A stretch of 64,000 bases of DNA, taken from contig JAFVWT010000004.1 in the NCBI GenBank assembly GCA_017501525.1, positions 124,001 through 188,000 on the forward strand, given 5' to 3'. The notes beneath the pieces are model-generated. The model was not told the DNA's origin. It was given only the letters and a program-made list of their open reading frames with translations, and did not search any database. This stretch comes from Bacteroidales bacterium. Its GTDB lineage: Bacteria > Bacteroidota > Bacteroidia > Bacteroidales > UBA932. Both the position numbers and the translations under genes were made by a program. Below are positions 29,801-39,234 of this stretch, piece by piece; within the stretch, counting starts at the first letter, position 1; the number at the start of each line of letters is the position of its first letter.

Positions 29801-31180
29801 ATGACTCAAATTCAAGCTAAAGCTAACAGATTTCTGAACGACAGTGGCATTGCTCGTTGGACGGCATTGATCCTAATTGCATTGATGATGTTCTTTGCAT
29901 ACATGTTTGTAGATGTTATGTCGCCATTAAAATCTCTTGTAGAGACAAATTTACATTGGAACAGCGAAGTTTTCGGACAATACGCGGCGTCTGAATATTT
30001 TCTCAATGTATTCTGTTTCTTCCTTATTTTTGCAGGTATCATCCTTGATAAAATGGGAATCCGTTTTACAGGTATTCTTTCAGCTTCACTGATGGTTATC
30101 GGTGCTTCCATCAAGTTTGTTGCTATCTCTGACTGGTTCCAGACTACCTCTTTTGCAACTTGGCTCAACAGCTGGTGGGTAGCTATGCCCGGTAATGCTA
30201 AACTTGCCTGTTTAGGTTTTATGATTTTCGGTTGCGGTTGTGAGATGGCGGGAACTACAGTTTCCAAATCTATCGCAAAATGGTTTGAGGGTAAAGAGAT
30301 GGCCCTTGCAATGGGTATCGAAATGGCAATTGCCCGTTTGGGTGTATTTGCGGTTATGTGGTTGTCTCCTATAATCTCTGCAAAATTTGACTCTTCAGTA
30401 GTTGCTCCTGTTGCATTCTGTACCGCATTATTGTTGATAGGTCTGATATGTTACATTGTCTTTGCAGTGATGGATACAAAACTCGACAAGCAGTTGCGTG
30501 CAGCAGGTAAGATTGGAGATGCAACAGCCTCTGACGAAGAGTTCCACTTAAGTGACCTTAAACAAATTTTCTCGAGCAAAATGTTCTGGTTGGTGGCTCT
30601 TCTTTGTGTTTTGTACTACTCGGCAATTTTCCCCTTCCAACGTTATGCACCTAACTTCTTGGAAGAGACACTTGGTATTGCGGCAGATGAGGCTTCGAGA
30701 CTGTTTAGTTTCTTCCCTATCCTTGCTATGCTTTTGACCCCATTCCTTGGTGGTTTCCTCGATTATAAAGGTAAAGGTGCATCAATGCTTATTTTGGGTG
30801 CAGTGATTATGACATGTTGTCATTTGAGTTTTGCATTCTTGCTCCCTATGTTCCCTTCTAAAGCATTTGCAACTATTTTGATTCTTATCCTTGGAGTATC
30901 GTTCTCTTTGGTGCCTGCAGCCCTTTGGCCTTCAGTTCCTAAGCTTATAGATTCAAAGATTTTGGGTTCAGCTTACTGTGTGATTTTCTGGATTCAGAAT
31001 ATCGGCCTTTTTGCTACCCCTATTCTTATTGGTAAAACAAATGATCTTACCAATGGATATACTGTACCTATGATTATTTTCTCTTCTTTCGGTGTTATGG
31101 CTCTAATCCTTGGCTTGTGGCTTAAGAGAGAAGATTCTGTCAAAGGTTACGGAATGGAACTTCCCAACGTTAAAAAATAA
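29801..31180 (+). CDS. Major facilitator transporter, MFSD1-like, copy 1
   Basis: 459 residues, about 12 hydrophobic membrane segments with a charged central loop (about 226-250: DTKLDKQLRAAGKIGDATASDEE). A signature WFEGKEMALAMG (161-172) followed by an ARLG helix resembles the WFKGKEL motif of the eukaryotic MFSD1 branch, whose lysosomal member exports dipeptides. LDKMG near 82 is the usual MFS loop 2-3 motif. Substrate is unknown; small peptides are a reasonable guess from the family only. The second copy follows after 14 bases, so they are one operon under the promoter at 29732-29762. Confidence 0.85.
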   Translation: MTQIQAKANRFLNDSGIARWTALILIALMMFFAYMFVDVMSPLKSLVETNLHWNSEVFGQYAASEYFLNVFCFFLIFAGIILDKMGIRFTGILSASLMVIGASIKFVAISDWFQTTSFATWLNSWWVAMPGNAKLACLGFMIFGCGCEMAGTTVSKSIAKWFEGKEMALAMGIEMAIARLGVFAVMWLSPIISAKFDSSVVAPVAFCTALLLIGLICYIVFAVMDTKLDKQLRAAGKIGDATASDEEFHLSDLKQIFSSKMFWLVALLCVLYYSAIFPFQRYAPNFLEETLGIAADEASRLFSFFPILAMLLTPFLGGFLDYKGKGASMLILGAVIMTCCHLSFAFLLPMFPSKAFATILILILGVSFSLVPAALWPSVPKLIDSKILGSAYCVIFWIQNIGLFATPILIGKTNDLTNGYTVPMIIFSSFGVMALILGLWLKREDSVKGYGMELPNVKK

Positions 31181-31194
31181 TAATATTATAGAAT

Positions 31195-32577
31195 ATGACC
31201 TCTAAACTCTTAAGGACATTGAGAGACTCGAGTACTGCCCGTTGGGCGGTACTCTTGTTTTTAGCCCTTCCAATGTTCGCTTCCTATTTCTTTGACGATA
31301 TCTTTTCGACAATCAGCCATATTTTCCAACATCCGGAGATGTTGGATTTGGGCTGGTCTTCGGGAGATTATGGCTTCTTTAAGGGATCCTACTCTTTACT
31401 TTGTGTTTGGGGAGGACTTGTTATTTGTGGAATGTTGCTTGACCGGTGGGGAGTCAAAGTTACCGGCTCTATTTTTGTCGGTTTGATGGCTTTTGGTGCT
31501 CTTTTGATAACCTATGCAGTGTCGGCATCTTTCAATGAAAGTTCTCTAAATCAATCTCTCCTCCAGTATTTTGAAAAACCCTCCGTATGGCTCGCTTGCA
31601 TAGGGTGTGCCCTCTTCGGGCTTGGAAGTGAGATTGCCGGAGTGGTGGTCAACCGATCTATTGCGAGGTGGTTCAAAGGAAAGGAAATGGCTTTGGCAAT
31701 GGGAGTTCAGCTTGCATTGGCCCGTTTGGGAACAGCTTTGGCAATGGTGATTATGCCTCAAGTGGTGGCTCTTCAAGGTTATATTCCTTACTCAGAGACC
31801 TCTAAGCCTGCCTATATCGGTATCTCTATAATTATGTTGGGGTTGATAGTTTGGGCAATGTTTGTCGCAATGGACATAAAACTGGACAAGCAGCTTTCTG
31901 CCTCATCTGAAAATGAAAACTTACAAGTGGCCAAAGAGGATAGGTTTAAGTTTTCAGATGTTGTTAAGGTGCTGACAAACAGAGAATTTGTGCTCATATC
32001 ACTCTTGTGTGTCTTTTTTTATTGTTGTATAATATCATTTAGAAAATTTGCAACATCTATCATTATGCCCCGTTTTGATATTGGCTCTGAGACTGCATCA
32101 TTTATGGTGGCAATGATACCTTTCTTTACTCTCATTTTTGCCCCTTTGTTCGGAGCTATGGTAGATAGGATTGGAAAGGGGACTAAAATTATGGTCCTCG
32201 GTTCGGTTTTGGTTCTGATTGCCCATCTGACTATCGCTTTTGCTCCAGGTGTGCCGGTATTTGGATTTGTCGGTATTGGAATGTTGGGATTGGGTTACTC
32301 TTTAGTTCCTGCGGCTATGTGGCCCTCTATTCCAAAAATTGTCCCCGAAAAGAATCTGGGGACTGCCTTCTCTCTAATGTATTGGATTCAGAATATGGGG
32401 ATGATGATGGTTCCTGTCTTTGTTGGAAAGATAATAGATAATACCCGGAATCCTATCAATGCAGAGTATCTCTTTATCGCACTTGCAGTGGTGGCTATTT
32501 TCCTCGCCTTTCTCCTTAGTAAAGTTGCTGATGGCAAACCCGAATTGGGTCTTGATGATAAGGTGCTAAAAGGGTAG
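31195..32577 (+). CDS. Major facilitator transporter, MFSD1-like, copy 2
   Basis: 460 residues, 12 membrane segments; clear paralogue of the preceding gene: both share WF(E/K)GKEMALAMG (159-170 here), the DxKLDKQL(R/S)A central loop, the FRKFA/FQRYA segment and the LGLGYSLVPAA(M/L)WPS(I/V)PK helix. The pair could work as a heterodimer or as two transporters with different substrates; the sequence does not decide. Ends 65 bases before a terminator shared with recJ. Confidence 0.85.
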   Translation: MTSKLLRTLRDSSTARWAVLLFLALPMFASYFFDDIFSTISHIFQHPEMLDLGWSSGDYGFFKGSYSLLCVWGGLVICGMLLDRWGVKVTGSIFVGLMAFGALLITYAVSASFNESSLNQSLLQYFEKPSVWLACIGCALFGLGSEIAGVVVNRSIARWFKGKEMALAMGVQLALARLGTALAMVIMPQVVALQGYIPYSETSKPAYIGISIIMLGLIVWAMFVAMDIKLDKQLSASSENENLQVAKEDRFKFSDVVKVLTNREFVLISLLCVFFYCCIISFRKFATSIIMPRFDIGSETASFMVAMIPFFTLIFAPLFGAMVDRIGKGTKIMVLGSVLVLIAHLTIAFAPGVPVFGFVGIGMLGLGYSLVPAAMWPSIPKIVPEKNLGTAFSLMYWIQNMGMMMVPVFVGKIIDNTRNPINAEYLFIALAVVAIFLAFLLSKVADGKPELGLDDKVLKG

Positions 32578-32642
32578 GGTTTTGTGAATGACCTCTATCA
32601 GGTCACTTTCAGGTACATTTTATTTAATTTCAAAATATTAAA

Positions 32643-32672
32643 AAAGGAGCTTTTAAAAGAGCTCCTTTCTTT
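32643..32672. terminator. Bidirectional terminator between MFS copy 2 and recJ
   Basis: AAAGGAGCT/AGCTCCTTT, 9-bp perfect stem (32643-32668), with A run before and T run after, so it can serve both strands. It overlaps the recJ stop codon and last codons (KELF). Confidence 0.82.
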
Positions 32673-34383
32673 TTATATCTTTAACTCTCAGTTGAATGTT
32701 GGCTATCCCACGATAGTAGTTTTCAGCTATTGAGTAGCAGACATCTACCGGGTTTCCTGCATGAAGATGCTCATAGTGCTCGGCACGATTGAATGCTATT
32801 GCTGAGATATGTCTGTATGGCTCGTCTTCTTGAATGAGCTCAAGTTTCATGTGTCCATTTTCTGAGCCTACTCTTCTTCCATTACCATTGTCGTAGACAT
32901 TTTCAGTAATGAAAACTGGAGAAAGGTTGCCGGGACCGAATGGTTGGAATTGCTTGAGTATTCTGAAGAATTTTGGGGTTATCTGCTTGAAATCGAGATA
33001 TGTGTCTATATTTACTATAGGTGTGAGGATATCATCCGTTATCTTTTTTGCTACAACCTTTTCAAATTTTTCGCTGAATGGAGCCAGATTCTCTTTTTTT
33101 AGTGTGAGTCCGGCAGCATACATGTGCCCTCCAAAATTCTCAAGGTATTCAGAGCACTCTTCAATAGCTTCGTACAGGTCAAATCCAGCAATACTTCTCG
33201 CTGAGCCTGTGATAAGTCCGTTGGATTCAGTGAGTACAATTGTGGGACGGTAGAATGCTTCCACCAATCTTGAAGCGACAATTCCGACTACACCTTTATG
33301 CCATTTTGGGTCAAAAACAATGGTTGCTTTTTTATTTATGTGGTCTTTTTCCCTTTTTACCGACTCTATAGCCTCTTTTGTAATCTCTTTATCAATGTTT
33401 TTCCTTTCGTTGTTGTGAGTGTTGATTGCTGCTCCGATCTCCTTAGCCTCTTTGTCATTTCTCGAAACAAGGAGGTGGACAGCAGTCCTTCCCGATTCCA
33501 TTCTTCCGGCAGCGTTTATCCTCGGTCCGATTTTGAATACTATGTCGTCAATTGAGATCTTGTGATTTTCAAGTCCTGACAGTTTTATAATTGACATTAG
33601 CCCTTTGCTGGGCGCTTCGTTCAACCTTTGGAGTCCATAGTATGCGAGAATTCTGTTTTCCCCTGTCATTGAAACTAGGTCTGCAGATATACTTACTACT
33701 ACAAAATCAAGATATGCTTCAACCCACGCAAAAGGGTACCCTTTATGTTGTGCGTATGCCTGGATAAGTTTGAAACCTACTCCACAGCCCGACAGATCAT
33801 CAAAGGGGTAGGTGCAATCTGCCCTTTTGGGATCAAGTATTGCGTAAGCGTCAGGGAGCTCGTCACCCGGAAGATGATGATCGCATATTATGAAATCAAT
33901 GCCTCTTTCTTTGGCATAGCTGACTTTCTCCACAGCCTTTATTCCGCAGTCCAGTGCTATGATTAATGTGTATCCGTTGTCTGCTCCCCAATCTATACCT
34001 TTATAGGATATGCCGTATCCCTCATCGTATCTGTCTGGGATATAGTATTCTACATTTGGATTGAAGTTTCTGATGAATGTATAGAGTAGAGCTACAGCTG
34101 TCGTTCCGTCAACATCGTAGTCTCCGTATATGAGAATTTTTTCACCCGACTCAATGGCTCTGCTCAAGCGTTCTACTGCTTTGTCCATATCTTTCATCAG
34201 AAACGGATCGTGCAATTTTGATAATTCAGGTCGGAAAAATTCACGAGCCTGTTCGCTTGTAGTGATATTGCGTTGGACCAACAGATTCGCCAAAACATGG
34301 TCAACGCCTAACTCTGCAGAGAGCTGGCGTATGATTGCGGGATTCCCCGATTCTTTGACTATCCATTTTCTATCTATTGCCAT
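32653..34383 (-). CDS. recJ: Single-stranded-DNA-specific exonuclease RecJ
   Basis: 576 residues from ATG 34383. DHH phosphoesterase: motif I DYDVDGT (Asp88, 90, 92), motif III DHH (168-170, CDHHLPGDELP), DHHA1 domain with GRINAAGRMESGRTAV, and a C-terminal OB-like domain. Removes 5'-tailed single strands in recombination and mismatch repair. I chose the ATG at 34383 because the only alternative upstream, a TTG at 34392, lies inside the -7 box. The stop is within a shared terminator hairpin. Confidence 0.96.
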   Translation of the reverse strand: MAIDRKWIVKESGNPAIIRQLSAELGVDHVLANLLVQRNITTSEQAREFFRPELSKLHDPFLMKDMDKAVERLSRAIESGEKILIYGDYDVDGTTAVALLYTFIRNFNPNVEYYIPDRYDEGYGISYKGIDWGADNGYTLIIALDCGIKAVEKVSYAKERGIDFIICDHHLPGDELPDAYAILDPKRADCTYPFDDLSGCGVGFKLIQAYAQHKGYPFAWVEAYLDFVVVSISADLVSMTGENRILAYYGLQRLNEAPSKGLMSIIKLSGLENHKISIDDIVFKIGPRINAAGRMESGRTAVHLLVSRNDKEAKEIGAAINTHNNERKNIDKEITKEAIESVKREKDHINKKATIVFDPKWHKGVVGIVASRLVEAFYRPTIVLTESNGLITGSARSIAGFDLYEAIEECSEYLENFGGHMYAAGLTLKKENLAPFSEKFEKVVAKKITDDILTPIVNIDTYLDFKQITPKFFRILKQFQPFGPGNLSPVFITENVYDNGNGRRVGSENGHMKLELIQEDEPYRHISAIAFNRAEHYEHLHAGNPVDVCYSIAENYYRGIANIQLRVKDIKRKELF

Positions 34384-34389
34384 ATTCTG

Positions 34390-34420
34390 CAAAAGTACGG
34401 AAAATCACAATATTTGCAAA
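34390..34420 (-). promoter_or_regulatory. Consensus promoter of recJ, giving an almost leaderless mRNA
   Basis: Minus strand: TTTG (34417-34420), 19 bases, TACTTTTG (34390-34397), perfect in both boxes. Only six bases separate the -7 box from the ATG at 34383, so the 5' leader would be about 0-3 bases. Confidence 0.75.
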
Positions 34421-34425
34421 GAATT

Positions 34426-34457
34426 TTTGAATACTATATTTTTTATTTTTATAATTG
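34426..34457 (+). promoter_or_regulatory. Promoter of the FN3-type lipoprotein gene
   Basis: TTTG (34426-34429), 20 bases, TATAATTG (34450-34457; one mismatch). Leader about 20 bases to the ATG at 34484. Faces the recJ promoter. Confidence 0.55.
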
Positions 34458-34483
34458 CACAAAATTCATTAACAAGCATAAGT

Positions 34484-35884
34484 ATGATTAAGAAAATCTT
34501 TGTATTAATTTTTGCCATGACATTGGTACTTACCGGTTGTCAGAAGAGCAACACATCAGGATTATCTACACCTGAACTTACTATTTTGGAACAGACAGCA
34601 TCTTCATTTACAGTTAGTTGGAATGTTGTTGAGGGAGCTGATGAGTATGTATACACCTTGAATGGTGGTGGAGAGAATACTACTGCTCAGACTATTGTGA
34701 CTTATAATGATCTTGAAACAAGTATTTATACTTTGGCCGTTAAAGCCGTTAATGATAATGCTCAATCAGAGTGGGCTCAAATAGAAGTTGTATTGGTTCC
34801 TTCAAGCGAGGACGGATTTGCGGTTCAAATCAACGCTAAAGATGTGACAGCATCTACTGCGACTGTGGAGTTTATCCCTTCAAACAATGAAACTCAATAT
34901 TTTGCAAGAGTAATAACTTCAGCAGAGCTTGAAAATCTTACTATTACAACAGATGAACAGCTCATTCAGTATCTTTATGAGAACCCTAATCAGGCAGATT
35001 ATGTGTACACAGGTGTCCAGACCATGAATCTTGACAAGTTGTCTCCTAATTATGAGTATCTTGCAGTTGCTTTTGAGTATCTTGCTCCTGAGGAAATCAA
35101 GACTATTTACAAGAAAACTTTCATAACCTTGGATGGTACTGTCGATCATTCTATGACAATTACCAATCTTACTCCCGACTATACAGGTGTCACTTTTGAT
35201 GTTACTCCCGGCAATGATCAGGAGTACTGGTACTACTACTGTATGGAGAAGAGCCTTTACGATGAGTTCGGAACCGATGTAATGATTTATACATATTATG
35301 GTCTTCAGAATCTTTCATTCGAAATGGGATATTCTTCAGGAATGGGAGAAATGCTTCAGGCATGTGCAATGCAGGGTCCCGGTCAGGTTGTGGCAACCGG
35401 TCTTAAACATTCTACTGAATATGTAGCTATGGCTTTCTTTGTAGATCCCAGCAGTACTGACCCTACAGATATATATGATTGGAATTATGTCTATGAGGAG
35501 TTCTCTACATTGGAACCTTCTTCTGATGCTCCTGTAGTGACTATCGGAGAACCTGTAGTAGTCTATGAAGGTGGTGCTTATAAAATTTCTATCAATGTTA
35601 AGGTCGATCCTTCTACCACAACACTTTCTTACGGTAGTGCAGCATTCTCTTCAGTAGAAGGATATTATGACCAGATTCCTGTAGAGGGTTGGTCTGTTAT
35701 CAAGGCTTTCTTCTGGCTAAAAGCTGTTTCTGATGAACAACTTGAGCAAGCCAAATCTTCAGGAGGACTTGACTTTGTGTACGAAGGTGTTGAGGCCGGA
35801 GACTATGTATTCCTTTACGAGGCTGTCAATGCTCAGGGAGTATATACATATGAAGGTGTAAGAGTAGGCCCTTCTTATTTTTAG
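34484..35884 (+). CDS. Lipoprotein with fibronectin type III-like domain
   Basis: 466 residues starting MIKKIFVLIFAMTLVLTGC; lipobox LTGC gives Cys19. First an FN3-like domain (about 28-115: ASSFTVSWNVVEGADEYVYTLNGGG, YTLAVKAVN), then repeated beta domains with patterns such as TASTATVEFIPSNNETQYFARVI and ...TNLTPDYTGVTFDVTPGNDQEYWYYYCM, suggesting two or three related modules of about 110-130 residues. Surface-exposed or periplasmic; function unknown. A longer frame upstream overlaps recJ antisense and was not used, because the signal peptide and promoter fix the start at 34484. Confidence 0.88.
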   Translation: MIKKIFVLIFAMTLVLTGCQKSNTSGLSTPELTILEQTASSFTVSWNVVEGADEYVYTLNGGGENTTAQTIVTYNDLETSIYTLAVKAVNDNAQSEWAQIEVVLVPSSEDGFAVQINAKDVTASTATVEFIPSNNETQYFARVITSAELENLTITTDEQLIQYLYENPNQADYVYTGVQTMNLDKLSPNYEYLAVAFEYLAPEEIKTIYKKTFITLDGTVDHSMTITNLTPDYTGVTFDVTPGNDQEYWYYYCMEKSLYDEFGTDVMIYTYYGLQNLSFEMGYSSGMGEMLQACAMQGPGQVVATGLKHSTEYVAMAFFVDPSSTDPTDIYDWNYVYEEFSTLEPSSDAPVVTIGEPVVVYEGGAYKISINVKVDPSTTTLSYGSAAFSSVEGYYDQIPVEGWSVIKAFFWLKAVSDEQLEQAKSSGGLDFVYEGVEAGDYVFLYEAVNAQGVYTYEGVRVGPSYF

Positions 35885-35910
35885 AATTTAAGTAATTTAA
35901 GATATACATA

Positions 35911-35951
35911 AGGATGACCCAAAAGGAGGTTTTGCCCTTTTGAGTCATCCT
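35911..35951 (+). terminator. Strong hairpin between lipoprotein and lysS (terminator without U-tract)
   Basis: 16-bp stem with one mismatch, AGGATGACCCAAAAGG with CCTTTTGAGTCATCCT, nine-base loop. Only TTGG follows, so it is not a canonical intrinsic terminator. Lies in the 105-base gap before lysS. Confidence 0.6.
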
Positions 35952-35989
35952 TGGTTATAGACCTAAAGCTATATATCATAATCAACAAT

Positions 35990-37525
35990 ATGGAAACAAG
36001 AGAATTCAACGAACAGGAACAGAATAGGCGTGATGCCGTTATAAAAATGAGGGAATTGGGAATTGAACCTTATCCCGCAGAATTATTCGAAGTCAATACC
36101 ACTACAACTGAGATAAAGGATAAGTACGACCCCGAGAAATCTCCTTTCGAGAATGTCTCTATTGGTGGTAGAATCATGGGCCGTAGAATTATGGGTGCTG
36201 CCGCTTTTGTGGAGTTGCAGGACTCGGAAGGAAGAATACAGGTCTATGTGAAGAGAGATGAAATCTGTCCCGGAGAGGATAAGACAATGTATAATACTGT
36301 CTTCAAGAAACTTTTGGATATAGGCGATATTATCGGTATCAAAGGTTTTGCGTTCATTACCCAGACAGGTCAGTTGTCTATTCATGCCAAAGAAATAAAA
36401 GTATTGAGTAAGTCGCTTAGAGTTCTCCCTATTGTCAAGGAGAAAGAGGGTGAGGTTTTTGATGCTTTCTCAGATCCTGAGTTGAGATACAGAATGAGAT
36501 ATGTGGACCTTATTGTAAATCCGAAGGTGAAGGATGTCTTCCTTAAGAGAAGTAAGATTATTTCTACTATGCGCCAGTATTTTGCAGAACATGGCGTTAT
36601 TGAAGTGGAGACCCCAATCCTTCAGTCTATCCCCGGAGGTGCAAATGCTCGTCCATTTATTACACACCATAATGCTCTGGATATACCTTTGTATTTGAGG
36701 ATTGCCAATGAGTTGTATCTAAAGCGTCTTATAGTTGGTGGCTTTGCGGGTGTGTATGAATTCGCAAAAGATTTCCGTAATGAAGGAATGGACAAGACTC
36801 ATAATCCCGAGTTTACCTGTATGGAGATTTATGTTGCATACAAGGATTATTTGTGGATGATGAAGTTTGTTGAAACAATGTTGGAGAGAGTTGCTATAGC
36901 TGTTAATGGTAAGACAAATCTTACTATAGGAGAGAATGAGATTGAGTTCAAGGCTCCTTATAGAAGATTACCGATGCTTGATGCCATTAAGGAGTATGCA
37001 GGTGTGGATGTCAAGGGAATGGATGAGGAGCAGCTGCGTCAGGTGTGTCGCGATCTTAATATTGAGGTAGACAATACAATGGGTGTAGGAAAATTGATCG
37101 ATGCTATTTTTGGGGAGTATTGTGAGAAACATCTGATCCAACCTACATTTATTACAGATTATCCTTGGGAGACTTCTCCTTTGACAAAACGTCATAGAAG
37201 TGAACCTTCTTTAACAGAACGATTTGAACTTTTTGTCAATGGTAAAGAGTTGGCAAATGCATATAGTGAGCTGAATGACCCTATCGATCAGTTGTATCGT
37301 TTCCAGGAACAGTTGAAACTCAAGGATAAGGGTGATGATGAGGCGATGTTTATCGACATGGATTTTGTCAGAGCATTGGAGTACGGAATGCCTCCTACAT
37401 CTGGTTTGGGTATTGGTATTGACCGTTTGACAATGTTTATGACCAATTCGCCAACCATTCAGGATGTGTTGTTCTTCCCTCAGATGCGCCCGGAAAAGAG
37501 TGCCCCTAAGAATGAGGAACAGTAG
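35990..37525 (+). CDS. lysS: Lysyl-tRNA synthetase, class II
   Basis: 511 residues from ATG 35990 ([16 protein letters not shown]); the TTG at 35951 opens a short extension that lies in the hairpin and is unlikely. N-terminal OB-fold anticodon domain (about 50-160: [31 protein letters not shown]), class II motif 2 [20 protein letters not shown], motif 3 [12 protein letters not shown]. Charges tRNA-Lys. Confidence 0.98.
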   Translation: METREFNEQEQNRRDAVIKMRELGIEPYPAELFEVNTTTTEIKDKYDPEKSPFENVSIGGRIMGRRIMGAAAFVELQDSEGRIQVYVKRDEICPGEDKTMYNTVFKKLLDIGDIIGIKGFAFITQTGQLSIHAKEIKVLSKSLRVLPIVKEKEGEVFDAFSDPELRYRMRYVDLIVNPKVKDVFLKRSKIISTMRQYFAEHGVIEVETPILQSIPGGANARPFITHHNALDIPLYLRIANELYLKRLIVGGFAGVYEFAKDFRNEGMDKTHNPEFTCMEIYVAYKDYLWMMKFVETMLERVAIAVNGKTNLTIGENEIEFKAPYRRLPMLDAIKEYAGVDVKGMDEEQLRQVCRDLNIEVDNTMGVGKLIDAIFGEYCEKHLIQPTFITDYPWETSPLTKRHRSEPSLTERFELFVNGKELANAYSELNDPIDQLYRFQEQLKLKDKGDDEAMFIDMDFVRALEYGMPPTSGLGIGIDRLTMFMTNSPTIQDVLFFPQMRPEKSAPKNEEQ

Positions 37526-37550
37526 TATTTGTTTATGATAATTTTATAAG

Positions 37551-37592
37551 GGATGTTCTATAAAAGACTTTATTGGGATTTATAGGACATCC
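37551..37592 (+). terminator. Hairpin downstream of lysS
   Basis: 14-bp stem with one G-U pair, GGATGTTCTATAAA with TTTATAGGACATCC, 14-base loop. No U-tract follows. Lies in the 117-base gap between lysS and the SpoU methylase. Confidence 0.55.
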
Positions 37593-37642
37593 AATAAATC
37601 CTTGCAGGACAATTTGTATAACTGTAGTATCGAGTTTCCAAT

Positions 37643-38443
37643 ATGCGAATTGAAAAGATAACATCTCTTTCCAATCCTAAGATAAAGGATGTGGTGGCAT
37701 TGGAGAGTAGTTCCAGATTGCGCACTGAGAGAGGATTGTTTGTAGTAGAAGGAGTAAGAGAGGTGTCCCGCTGTATAAAAGGGGGATATTCTCTCTTCTC
37801 TATTTTTTATTGTCCTGAAATTGTTGCACTTGAGGAAATTCCGTATGAGGGTGAACCCCAGATTTATGAGTTGAGTGCAGCTTGTTATAATAAAATAGCA
37901 TATAGGGGCGGTACTGAGGGGGTTGTCGCTTTGGTTAAGATGGGAACCCCTATTACTTTAGAGTCTCTTGAGTTGGGGGAGAATCCTTTAGTGGTGGTAC
38001 TTGAGTCGGTGGAAAAGCCAGGAAATCTTGGAGCTGTATTAAGAAGTGCTGATGCATGTGGTGTGGATGCAGTTATCATTTGTGACCCCAGAACTGACCT
38101 TTATAATCCAAATTTGATAAGGGCAAGTCTTGGAGGGCTTTTCTCGTTGAATGTTGTCGCCGCTTCATCCCAGCAGACCATAAAATGGCTTAAAAAGTCG
38201 GGTATTAATATTTATACGGCCCAACTCCAGGATTCAAAACTGTACTATGATGCAGATTTCTGTGCTGCTACGGCTATAGTGCTCGGAACCGAGTCTGACG
38301 GATTGTCTCAGCAGTGGAGGGATATTTCTGATGGTAAGGTACTTATACCTATGAATGGAGTCGTTGATTCTTTAAATGTTTCTGTTTCGATGGCAGTCTT
38401 GTGCTATGAGGCATTGAGGCAACGCAATTCTCGAAAATTTTAG
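37643..38443 (+). CDS. RNA 2'-O-methyltransferase, SpoU/TrmH family
   Basis: 266 residues. N-terminal substrate-binding domain (ITSLSNPKIKDVVALESSSRLRTERGLFVVEG) and SPOUT domain with motif 1 EKPGNLGAVLRSADACG, motif 2 LGTESDGLS and motif 3 IPMNGVVDSLNVSVSMAVLCYE. Trefoil-knot AdoMet binding; probably methylates an rRNA (RlmB/TsnR/AviRb-like group) but the exact site cannot be read. The gene is followed by aroE 26 bases later. Confidence 0.93.
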   Translation: MRIEKITSLSNPKIKDVVALESSSRLRTERGLFVVEGVREVSRCIKGGYSLFSIFYCPEIVALEEIPYEGEPQIYELSAACYNKIAYRGGTEGVVALVKMGTPITLESLELGENPLVVVLESVEKPGNLGAVLRSADACGVDAVIICDPRTDLYNPNLIRASLGGLFSLNVVAASSQQTIKWLKKSGINIYTAQLQDSKLYYDADFCAATAIVLGTESDGLSQQWRDISDGKVLIPMNGVVDSLNVSVSMAVLCYEALRQRNSRKF

Positions 38444-38469
38444 ACCATACATACAAGTTCTATAGTATT

Positions 38470-39234
38470 ATGAAAAAGATCGGTTTGATAGGATTTCCGA
38501 TAGCTCATAGTGGTAGTCCGCAGTTGTTCAAGGATATTTTCAGTGGCAATGATGCGATTCTAAATAACTATTCTTACGATCTGATTGAAACCGAAGATTT
38601 TTCTCTGGCTGCGGAACTCTTTTATAAGGAGTATTTAGCTGTCAATGTTACAACTCCATATAAGGAGGATGCTTTGGCTCTCGCAGACGAGTATGCCTAT
38701 CCCGTTGGAAGAATAATGGCAGCAAATCTTCTGGTGAAGGATTCGGAAGGGGTTGTCACTGCATATAATACAGATTGTCATGCCTTGTGTAGGATGCTTC
38801 CTCAAGAGAAGAAGGTGGTGGTTATAGGATGTGGTGGTGCTGCGAGGGCTGCAGTTGTGGCTGCTTTGGAAAAAGGTTGTAAGGTCTCGATTTTCAATCG
38901 TACTCGTTCTCGTGTAGAGGAATTTTGTTTAAATCTAAAGATCAATAATACTGAAAATATCCCTTCTGAGGTGGAAATAGTGGATCGGCACCAGCTTGAT
39001 GTGGCAATATCCGATAGTGATGTTGTGGTATATGCCATTTCTGAGCCTGTGCAATTGTTTGATTTCTCACTGTTGAAAGGTAAAATCGTAATTGAGGCAA
39101 ATTATAAGGATCCTCTCTTTTCTGAGAGTCTTCTTGAACCTCTCGCGGCTCAATATCTGTCGGGTCGTCAATGGCTCAGGTTGCAGGCCATAGAGGGGTA
39201 TCGTATTATCGGGCTTTTAGAGAATCAACGATAG
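38470..39234 (+). CDS. aroE: Shikimate dehydrogenase
   Basis: 254 residues. NADPH-dependent reduction of 3-dehydroshikimate. N-terminal substrate domain with HSGSPQLF (the usual S-x-S-P motif), VNVTTPYKEDAL (catalytic Lys in the TPYK motif), NTDCHA; Rossmann domain with GCGGAARAAVVA. Its last 29 bases overlap the convergent permease gene. With aroK at 45154, two shikimate-pathway genes lie in the window but are not adjacent. Confidence 0.96.
   Translation: MKKIGLIGFPIAHSGSPQLFKDIFSGNDAILNNYSYDLIETEDFSLAAELFYKEYLAVNVTTPYKEDALALADEYAYPVGRIMAANLLVKDSEGVVTAYNTDCHALCRMLPQEKKVVVIGCGGAARAAVVAALEKGCKVSIFNRTRSRVEEFCLNLKINNTENIPSEVEIVDRHQLDVAISDSDVVVYAISEPVQLFDFSLLKGKIVIEANYKDPLFSESLLEPLAAQYLSGRQWLRLQAIEGYRIIGLLENQR

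Noticed and set aside
34384..34392. TTG start for recJ at 34392
   Set aside because: It would fall inside the -7 box of the recJ promoter; ATG 34383 is the first transcribed start.
34130..34483. Upstream extension of the lipoprotein gene by 118 codons
   Set aside because: It runs antisense through recJ and lacks known sequence; the lipoprotein signal begins at 34484 and a promoter lies at 34426-34457.
35951..35989. TTG start for lysS at 35951
   Set aside because: The extension follows a terminator-like hairpin and has no lysS homology; ATG 35990 gives the usual N-terminus.
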